Shown here piece by piece: positions 1 to 4,950 of a stretch of DNA of 13,006 bases. The position numbers and the translations under genes were made by a program. Every line of letters starts with the position of its first letter. Position 1 is the first letter of the stretch. The DNA is taken from contig JAKSDN010000564.1 in the NCBI GenBank assembly GCA_022360075.1, forward strand, positions 1 to 13,006, in the 5' to 3' direction. The notes under the pieces are model-generated. The model was given only the letters and a program-made list of their open reading frames with translations. It had not been told where the DNA came from and made no database searches. The DNA is from Kiloniellales bacterium. Lineage in GTDB: Bacteria > Pseudomonadota > Alphaproteobacteria > Kiloniellales > JAKSDN01.

Positions 1-48
1 CGGCGAGGTCCAGCGGCCCCAAAGCCATCCGCCCGTCTTGACCCCCAT
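1..48 (-). CDS. Start of a gene downstream of fecR, probably a TonB-dependent receptor (partial)
   Basis: Only the first 16 codons are inside the window, reading MGVKTGGWLWGRWTSP. The ATG at 48 has a good ribosome binding site (AGGTGGAG, 4-6 nt upstream on the minus strand). It lies 134 nt after the fecR stop on the same strand, where sigma/anti-sigma cassettes of the FecI-FecR type normally carry their TonB-dependent outer-membrane receptor. That identity rests on position only, since no receptor domain is visible in 16 residues. The gap before it holds a promoter-like motif and a Fur-box-like palindrome, which fit an iron-regulated, sigma-dependent receptor gene. The basic and hydrophobic residues could begin a signal peptide, but too little is seen to judge. 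Confidence 0.5.
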   Translation of the reverse strand, partial: MGVKTGGWLWGRWTSP

Positions 49-82
49 CGTCTCCACCTTTCGCTCGATGTCGAACAAGTAC

Positions 83-101
83 GCGAATGCGTCTCATTCG
101 C
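83..101. promoter_or_regulatory. Candidate Fur box before the gene starting at 48
   Basis: GCGAATG-CGTCT-CATTCGC has perfectly complementary 7-nt arms around a 5-nt centre. This is the 7-5-7 geometry of the classical 19-bp Fur box, and the AATG...CATT core is kept. It lies 35 nt upstream of the start codon at 48 and just downstream of the -10-like part of the candidate sigma-dependent promoter, a position suited to repression. One base wider, the arms are CGCGAATG/CATTCGCG, which could instead form an RNA hairpin in the leader. Confidence 0.45.
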
Positions 102-110
102 GATTACATG

Positions 111-143
111 CGAGTAAGACGCCTGGAGAGCGAAAGTTGGTAA
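111..143 (-). promoter_or_regulatory. Candidate ECF-type promoter before the gene starting at 48
   Basis: Read on the minus strand, TTTACC is followed after 17 nt by CGTCTTACTCG. The same two-part motif, TTACC-18 nt-CGTCTTACTC, occurs at 1238-1270 between the sigma gene and fecR. A CGT at the -10 position is typical of ECF sigma promoters. The first codon of the presumed receptor is about 60 nt downstream of this -10 element. Use by the adjacent sigma factor is inferred from the repeat and its position. Confidence 0.45.
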
Positions 144-182
144 AGCCCCCACGGACTTTTTTGACTACGGTGTCTGTGCCGG

Positions 183-1235
183 TCAGTACAGCAGGGTTAT
201 GAAGGGCGGAACGGCGATCTGCTCCGCGCCGAGTTCTTGCGCGATCGAGTCGAGGGCGTTGTCGAGCCGCGTCGTTTCGAACACGCCGCTCACCCTGCGT
301 TCGGCGAGCTCCGCGTCGGCGATGATGATCTCTCCGCGGCGGTAGCGATTGAGCCTGGCAACGACCTCGGCCAGGGGCGCACGATCGAAGATGAGGCGGC
401 CCCGGCGCCAGGCCGTAGCCGTCTCGAGAGCGACGCCGTGGACCGGACCGAGCCCGCCGCGCCCGTCATAGCGCACCGACTGTCCGGACGTCAGCGTGAC
501 CGCGTCCGCAGGCGCGGCGGCGCCCGCCACCGCCACTTCGACGCGGTGAAGGGCGACGGTCACTTGAACCGCATCCGCCTGCCTCTCCACCATGTATTGA
601 GTGCCCAGGGCCTTGGCCGCGCCGTCGGCCGCCGCGACCACGAAGGGCCGTCTTTCGTTCTGATTCATGGGGGCTGCCGTGACATAGAGGGCGCCCGCCA
701 GCAACTCTACGCGGCGCTCGTTTCCATCGAAACGCAGCGCCATCGCGCTGGCCGGCGCAAGCTCCAGCGTGCTGCCGTCGGAAAGCACGACGCTTCGGGT
801 CTCGGCGGGCGCGGTGCGATAGTCCGCCAGGAACGCGGTCACCGGATCGCCGAACCAGAAAGCGCCCAGGCCGACGGCGATCGTCAGGCAAGCGGCGAGG
901 CTCCCGGCCCAGACGAGCCGGCGTGGCTGCCAGCTCGTCGATGCTCGCGTTGATTGCCTGTCCGCTTCCGGGCGCGGCGGCACGAAGTCGTCGGCCAAAG
1001 AGCCGGGCGCGTCGCGCAGCGCGCCGAGATCGGACCAGACCGCGCGGGCGAAGTCGAAGGCCGCCTGGTGATCCGGATGCCGGGCGAGCCAGTGGCTCAG
1101 GTCCCGGCGCTCGTCGGGCCTCAGCGGATCGCCGCTCAGCCGGCTCACCCACTCTGCCGCGACCGCTTCGATCTCGTCCCGTCGACCTTCAGGCACGCCT
1201 TGACCCGCCTTCTTCACGTCACCCGCGATTTCCAC
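183..1235 (-). CDS. FecR-family anti-sigma / signal-transducing membrane protein
   Basis: FecR-type proteins sit in the inner membrane. They hold or activate a FecI-like sigma factor and receive the signal from a TonB-dependent receptor through their periplasmic part. From the GTG at 1235 (350 residues), residues 26-70 look like the N-terminal cytoplasmic DUF4880 region (AAEWVSRL...HWLARHPDHQAAF). One membrane segment follows at 107-128, then a FecR domain at about 140-235 (VVLSDGSTLELAPASA, GALYVTAAP). A C-terminal region at 283-340 (FDRAPLAEVVARLNRY...RVSGVFETTRLDNALDSIAQ) resembles the DUF4974/STN-like part that contacts the receptor. The start is uncertain: no ATG is in frame. GTG 1217 and GTG 1196 are alternatives, and a promoter-like motif at 1238-1270 ends just before 1235, which favours a start further in. 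The sigma gene ends 62 nt upstream on the same strand. Confidence 0.85.
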   Translation of the reverse strand: MEIAGDVKKAGQGVPEGRRDEIEAVAAEWVSRLSGDPLRPDERRDLSHWLARHPDHQAAFDFARAVWSDLGALRDAPGSLADDFVPPRPEADRQSTRASTSWQPRRLVWAGSLAACLTIAVGLGAFWFGDPVTAFLADYRTAPAETRSVVLSDGSTLELAPASAMALRFDGNERRVELLAGALYVTAAPMNQNERRPFVVAAADGAAKALGTQYMVERQADAVQVTVALHRVEVAVAGAAAPADAVTLTSGQSVRYDGRGGLGPVHGVALETATAWRRGRLIFDRAPLAEVVARLNRYRRGEIIIADAELAERRVSGVFETTRLDNALDSIAQELGAEQIAVPPFITLLY

Positions 1236-1237
1236 AT

Positions 1238-1270
1238 GAGTAAGACGTGCAACCTGGTCCCATCTGGTAA
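1238..1270 (-). promoter_or_regulatory. Second copy of the bipartite ECF-like promoter motif, before fecR
   Basis: The plus strand has GAGTAAGACG (1238-1247), 18 nt, then GGTAA (1266-1270). On the minus strand this reads TTACC-N18-CGTCTTACTC, matching the motif at 111-143. It lies in the 62-nt gap between the sigma gene and fecR. If it is a promoter, fecR and the downstream gene could be transcribed separately from the sigma gene, and transcription would begin near 1230, close to the candidate fecR starts. Confidence 0.35.
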
Positions 1271-1297
1271 CGCGCGGCGCGGAATTCTTCTGTCCGC

Positions 1298-1828
1298 CTA
1301 TTCCGGCCGCAGGCGCTGCATGACATGCCGGAGCGCCTTGGCCAGATGCTTCTGGACGGAACTTTCGGAGATTTCGAGGCGGTCGGCCACTTGCCGGTGA
1401 GTGAGGCCCTCCAATCGGGCGAGCACGAAGACCTGCCGCGTCCGTTCCGGCAGCGCCTCGATGGCCGCGCGCAGGCGCTCGAGCTTCCGGCGTTGGTCGG
1501 TTGCGCTCTCCGGCGAGGGGCTGTCCGCCGGCAGGCGCGCCAAATCGTCGTGGGCCAGAGCATCGGTTCGTTGGCGCGCTTGCTTGCGCACATGATCGAT
1601 CGCCAGGTTGTGGGCCGTGCGATAGAGGTATGAGCGCTCGTGGGCGACGGCCCCGCGACCGCTCTGCCGACGCTCCGCATAGCGCAGGAAGGTCTCCTGC
1701 GTCAGTTCGGCGGCCATGTCCGGGTCGCGCAGCTTGTCCGTGAGATAGGCCTGAAGCTCGCGCCGATGGGCGAGGAACAGCCCCTTGAGATCCTTGCTCA
1801 ATCCGCAGTCCTTGGCGCGTCGCACCAA
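1298..1828 (-). CDS. FecI-like ECF RNA polymerase sigma factor
   Basis: This 176-residue protein has the usual size and two-domain layout of extracytoplasmic-function sigma factors. Sigma region 2 spans about residues 15-85 (DPDMAAELTQETFLRYAE and YLYRTAHNLAIDHVRK). After a linker, sigma region 4 spans about 115-170, with the helix-turn-helix at 140-161 (GLTHRQVADRLEISESSVQKHL). The LPERTRQVFVLARLEGLTHRQ signature and the FecR-like gene directly downstream place it in the FecI group, which drives iron or siderophore uptake genes. The start is a TTG at 1828, with AGGA about 10 nt upstream; GTG at 1825 is the next choice. A Fur-box-like sequence 44 nt upstream suggests iron repression. Its own targets are probably the two motifs at 111-143 and 1238-1270. 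Confidence 0.93.
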   Translation of the reverse strand: MVRRAKDCGLSKDLKGLFLAHRRELQAYLTDKLRDPDMAAELTQETFLRYAERRQSGRGAVAHERSYLYRTAHNLAIDHVRKQARQRTDALAHDDLARLPADSPSPESATDQRRKLERLRAAIEALPERTRQVFVLARLEGLTHRQVADRLEISESSVQKHLAKALRHVMQRLRPE

Positions 1829-1871
1829 CGTTTCTCGATCCTGGATGCGAGCGCAGAGACCCTAGCGGAGT

Positions 1872-1886
1872 TGAGAATGATTCGCA
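1872..1886. promoter_or_regulatory. Candidate Fur box before the sigma factor gene
   Basis: TGAGAATGATTCGCA matches the 7-1-7 Fur core TGATAATNATTATCA at 12 of 15 positions, counting the free centre. It lies 44 nt upstream of the TTG start of the ECF sigma gene. Iron repression of FecI-type sigma genes by Fur is well established in other bacteria; its use here is inferred. Confidence 0.5.
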
Positions 1887-2090
1887 ATTCCCCAACGCGA
1901 ACGCCGGTCCGTCCGGCCCGAGATGATCGCGCCCCGTTGTCACTCGATGGGCTTGGCGCTAGATCGACAGCTTCGGCACCCGGGGCGGGGCCGCGACCGA
2001 GGCGACTGCCGTCTCCTCGCGAGCCTTTCGGGCCTGACCGAAATTGATCGTTTTCAGAACGGGAGCTTGGAGCGTGAATCCTCCTCACTT

Positions 2091-2173
2091 GTCATTGCCG
2101 GACTGATCCGGCAATCCAGTCATCGCTCCACCCAGGCGCCACTCTGGATCACCGGGTCAAGCCCGGTGATGAC
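2091..2173. repeat. Composite REP-like palindromic intergenic element
   Basis: Two strong hairpins flank a short spacer. The first is ATTGCCGGA-CTGA-TCCGGCAAT (2094-2115); the second is ATCACCGGG-TCAAG-CCCGGTGAT (2148-2170). The outer ends also nearly pair (GTCATTGCCGG against GTCATCACCGG), so the whole unit can fold back on itself. The GGATCACCGGGTCAAGCCCG wording is a familiar pattern of dispersed intergenic palindromes in Alphaproteobacteria. It lies downstream of the globin gene, where it could help end or stabilise the transcript. Confidence 0.7.
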
Positions 2174-2235
2174 AAACGAAGTATGGCAACTCTCTGATCT
2201 TACAGAATTCACTTCGAATCAGACTCTAAGGGCAC

Positions 2236-2760
2236 TCATTCGACCAAGAGAGCCGTTGCGGTGGGAAATGCCATCTCCTGCGTTGTCTCCGGCGCATGGA
2301 CACGGCCATGCGCCCTCGTGCTCCGCGCCTGTACCGCAGGGTGGACGCACGCTTCGGTCATGGCCGACGACAGGAGCTCGTAAAACGCGGTCCAGGCCTG
2401 CCTAACCGCCGTATCGAAGTCGTCGCCGAGGGCGATTTCGAGAGTCCACAGCAGGGCCTCGCCGAAGCGCTCGTAGTGCGCGTTCTTGACGCCGTAACCG
2501 ACGTGGCGCAGGCCCAGGTCGCGGAATACCGGGCGCAGAGCCTCCAGGTCGTTCAAGCCGTCGACGGCGACGCCCAGCGCCGCCATGAGCGTGCCGCGCT
2601 GCGCCTTGAGATCGCCGCAGAAGAGGTTCTGCAGGCCCGGATCCAACTCGAGCAAACGCAGGTAGAAGAGCTGCGCCGTCGCGTCTTGATTGGGCCGGAG
2701 TTTGGCGAAGCTCTCCTGGACGAGGCCGATCTGCGCGGGAGTCATCCCTTGCGACCCCAT
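2236..2760 (-). CDS. Single-domain bacterial haemoglobin (Vitreoscilla/flavohaemoglobin-type globin)
   Basis: Such globins bind oxygen or nitric oxide at haem and usually serve NO detoxification or oxygen handling in the cytoplasm. The start at 2760 is set by GGAGG 7 nt upstream, giving 174 residues. Haem-pocket residues in expected places are Tyr33 (B10, LFYLRLLELDP), Phe47 (CD1), Gln54 (probable E7) and His95 (proximal F8, VKNAHYERFG). The globin fold runs to about residue 135 (QAWTAFYELLSSAMTEA). No FAD/NAD reductase domain follows, so a separate reductase would be needed. The last 37 or so residues (ACVHPAVQARSTRAHG...) form an unrecognised tail absent from Vitreoscilla haemoglobin. The gene is divergent from the LysR gene at 3030, a likely regulator. 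Confidence 0.9.
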   Translation of the reverse strand: MGSQGMTPAQIGLVQESFAKLRPNQDATAQLFYLRLLELDPGLQNLFCGDLKAQRGTLMAALGVAVDGLNDLEALRPVFRDLGLRHVGYGVKNAHYERFGEALLWTLEIALGDDFDTAVRQAWTAFYELLSSAMTEACVHPAVQARSTRAHGRVHAPETTQEMAFPTATALLVE

Positions 2761-2859
2761 CGCTCGGCCTCCGGCTGCGCATTGATGTGCCATTGATCTG
2801 CCCTGGGTCATCGCCCGAGAGAGTACGGCCGGCAAGAAACCGGGTGAATTCTCTATTCT

Positions 2860-2873
2860 TTGTTAGGCCTCAA
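2860..2873. promoter_or_regulatory. Candidate FNR/DNR-type site upstream of the globin gene
   Basis: TTGTTAGGCCTCAA fits the TTG-N8-CAA frame of FNR/NnrR/DNR sites but lacks the inner AT pairs, so it is a weak match. It lies 100 nt upstream of the globin start in the 269-nt divergent region shared with the LysR gene. The core is also near-palindromic (TGTT-AGGCCT-CAACA) and could instead be a LysR operator. Confidence 0.25.
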
Positions 2874-3029
2874 CAGAAACCGGCTAAGGAAGGGCACTCG
2901 GCGCAGTGCTCGTTTCCTCCAATAATCTGAAGGGTGGTTGTTCAATAGTTTTCAGGGCGAGGCGCGGGGCAAGCCCGTACACTCTTTGTGTTCAATTTGG
3001 GGTCAAATACATCAAAGACTTCGGGGACG

Positions 3030-3956
3030 ATGGATTGGGACTGCTTCCGCTATTTCCTGGCGGTCGTCGAACACAAGTCGCTCTCCGCGGCGGCGCGGGA
3101 GCTTGGCGTGACGCAGCCGACCGTCGGGCGGCGCATCCGTGATCTCGAGACCTGGCTCGACGCGCGCCTGTTCGACCGTGAGAACCTAGGCTATAGCCTG
3201 ACCCCCGCCGGCGAGACCATCGTCGAGCTGGCGCACGGCCTCGACAAGACGGTCGGCGACATCGTGCGCCGCGTCAGTGGCCACGATGGACGCCGCTGCG
3301 GGCGCGTCCGCCTCTCGACCGCCGAGTGCCTGGGCACCTATTGGCTGGTGCCGCGCCTGAGCGGCTTCAAGCGCGAGTTCCCCGGGATCGAGCTCGAGAT
3401 CATTCTCAGCAACAACGCGCTCGACGTCATGAGCGGGCACTGCGACATCGCGCTGCGCGTCGGCGACCCGGAGTCCGAAGACGCCATCGGCCAGTGCTTC
3501 GGCAAGGTCCACTTCGGCCTCTTCGCCAGCAGCGCTTACCTCGCCGCAAACGGCACGCCCGAGCGACTTTCGGATCTGACGGACCATTCGGTCATCGCCT
3601 GGGCCGGTGCCGACCACGACGTCTGCATCGGCGAGCTCGTCAAGCCGCTGGCCGGCGTCGCCCACATCAACATGCTCTGCAACAGCATGACCGCGCTGCT
3701 GGCCGCGGGACGCAGTGGGCTGGGCCTGGTCGTCCTGCCGGCTTACGTGGCCAGAACGCAGAGCGACCTCGACCGCATCCTGCCGGACGTCGTCAGCCAC
3801 ACCGAGGATCTCTGGCTCCTGACCCACAAGGACCTCACCAAGACGGCGAAGGTCCGTGCCGTCATGTCATATCTCGGCGACCTGGTCAGGGGCGAAGCCG
3901 ACAGCCTGCTCAGCGCCGAAGCGCGCGCCCCGGTTCCGGTCTCGGAAGAGCCCTAG
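3030..3956 (+). CDS. LysR-family transcriptional regulator (first of two paralogues)
   Basis: This 308-residue protein has normal LysR-type length. The winged helix-turn-helix is at residues 3-62 (SLSAAARELGVTQPTVGRRIRDLE, then ARLFDR and LTPAGE). The co-inducer-binding domain follows from about residue 90 (GRVRLSTAECLGTYWLVPRL; DIALRVGDPE; GLGLVVLPAYVA). I chose the ATG at 3030 over one 42 nt upstream because the paralogue at 9736 starts with the same MDWD..RYFLAV sequence; GGGGA lies just before it. It is divergent from the haemoglobin gene, the classical arrangement for a LysR protein and its target, so the globin is the first candidate target. The effector is unknown. A short C-terminal tail rich in Ala, Pro and Glu ends the protein. 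Confidence 0.93.
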   Translation: MDWDCFRYFLAVVEHKSLSAAARELGVTQPTVGRRIRDLETWLDARLFDRENLGYSLTPAGETIVELAHGLDKTVGDIVRRVSGHDGRRCGRVRLSTAECLGTYWLVPRLSGFKREFPGIELEIILSNNALDVMSGHCDIALRVGDPESEDAIGQCFGKVHFGLFASSAYLAANGTPERLSDLTDHSVIAWAGADHDVCIGELVKPLAGVAHINMLCNSMTALLAAGRSGLGLVVLPAYVARTQSDLDRILPDVVSHTEDLWLLTHKDLTKTAKVRAVMSYLGDLVRGEADSLLSAEARAPVPVSEEP

Positions 3957-4018
3957 CGCGCCCGGGAAAACGCCACACCGCCTCCGCCGCGACGCCCCAT
4001 ACCTCGCCGATCGCCGGA

Positions 4019-4612
4019 TCAGTTCGAGGCGGCGGAGCTATTCTGATCGTAAGGACGATGGACCAGTTCGAAGGCGATTCCGCCGATCAACCGATCGACG
4101 CGGTGGTCCTTGCCGGACAGCGGCATCGCCAGCATCTCGACGTGCAAGCTCGGATGATCGATCAAGGGTACGAAGAGCGCCTGGGGGCTCTGGTGGAGCA
4201 CCGCCGATTCGTAGAGACGCCAGATCTGGCTCGGCGGCGCCTGGCTCGGCAGGTCGCGCAGGCGCTGGCCGGTGTAGTCGCCGCGGCTGCGGCTGACGAT
4301 GTCCGCTCCCAAGAAGCGGTAGGCGAGGTCGAAGGGCTCGAGGCTCACGTCGACCGTGAAAACGTTCGGCAGGAGCGCGCCGGTGTCGTCCGGATCGATG
4401 CTGTCCAAAGACGGTATCAGCCGGTCGCCGCGCCGCTCTTCCCAATAGGACAGGAGCCTGCGCAGATCGGCGGAGCAGGGGATCAGATGGAACCCCGGAC
4501 CGTTGACCTTGAGCGAGAACCAGCTCGACTGCTGAATCACCGCCGATGACGGCGGATAGTTGCCGGCGGCGTGCCAACCCTTGCCGCTCGCGCCTGACGT
4601 CATCTCGCCCAT
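4019..4612 (-). CDS. PAS domain protein (PAS_5 type)
   Basis: This 197-residue protein resembles the stand-alone PAS_5 proteins common in Rhodospirillales, whose ligand and partners are unknown. The match begins near residue 47 with LRRLLSYWEERRGDRLIPSLDSIDP and continues through LLPNVFTVDV, AYRFLGADIVSRSRGDYTGQRLRDLP and LYESAVLHQSPQALF. It ends near 186 (RLIGGIAFELV). No kinase, GGDEF or other output domain is attached. The start at 4612 is supported by GGGAGG 5 nt upstream; a longer frame to 4735 lacks such a site and adds Arg/Pro-rich sequence. The gene converges on the LysR gene (62 nt between stops), with no clear terminator between them. Confidence 0.8.
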   Translation of the reverse strand: MGEMTSGASGKGWHAAGNYPPSSAVIQQSSWFSLKVNGPGFHLIPCSADLRRLLSYWEERRGDRLIPSLDSIDPDDTGALLPNVFTVDVSLEPFDLAYRFLGADIVSRSRGDYTGQRLRDLPSQAPPSQIWRLYESAVLHQSPQALFVPLIDHPSLHVEMLAMPLSGKDHRVDRLIGGIAFELVHRPYDQNSSAASN

Positions 4613-4950
4613 CCGAGCCTCCCAGTCCGATCTCCGTGGCGTCCTCCGAACCGCGCTTCCTCGCGGGAGCGCGACGGCCAGAGCCAAGACATCCGATGCG
4701 CAGGGGGAAGGGGGAGGCCTTGAGGCCATTCCCATTGCCTTGCCGACCGCCGCGCTTCGCCAGCCCGCTAGGCCTTTATAACGATTCCAAGAAAGTGTAT
4801 ACGCCTCGGTCTCAAAAGAACTAAATGATTTTGAACAGGGGCCCTACATTTCTCTTGAGGTGGGCGGCCGGACTGAAAGCGGGTTGCGCGCGCGTGGGGG
4901 CCGCGATGGCCATAAGTCGCCACCGCGGCCCCACGCGATCGCGCCTCGAT
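4613..4950. other. Intergenic region between RTX gene and PAS gene
   Basis: About 340 nt hold the RTX gene's terminator-like hairpin (4891-4937) and an AT-richer stretch at about 4765-4850 that should contain the PAS gene promoter. I could not fix a convincing -35/-10 pair. No gene is supported here. Confidence 0.5.
4891..4937 (-). terminator. Strong hairpin after the RTX gene
   Basis: CGCGTGGGGGCCGCGATGG (4891-4909) pairs with CCACCGCGGCCCCACGCG (4920-4937), with one bulged base and one mismatch, around a 10-nt loop. It begins 14 nt after the RTX stop codon on the minus strand. No T-tract follows, so it may stabilise the transcript end as well as, or rather than, act as an intrinsic terminator. 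Confidence 0.6.

Larger units (their letters stand above)
1829..2235. other. Intergenic region between globin and sigma genes
   Basis: About 400 nt lie between the globin stop and the sigma start, both on the minus strand. The region contains a Fur-box-like sequence next to the sigma gene and a REP-like palindromic element at 2091-2173. I see no supported gene. A 96-codon minus-strand frame (1798-2088) overlaps the sigma start, has no recognisable domain, and reads like GC-rich non-coding DNA. Confidence 0.6.

Noticed and set aside
1236..1943. Long N-terminal extension of the fecR reading frame
   Set aside because: The frame stays open across the sigma gene in another phase, but its translation is Arg/Pro/Gly-rich with no domain, and the sigma factor is clearly coded there.
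1798..2088. 96-codon minus-strand frame upstream of the sigma gene
   Set aside because: It overlaps the sigma start in another phase, spans the Fur-box-like site, and has no recognisable sequence.
3326..4549. 407-codon plus-strand frame
   Set aside because: It runs through the LysR gene in another phase and antisense to the PAS gene. Low-complexity Arg/Ala-rich product, no domain.
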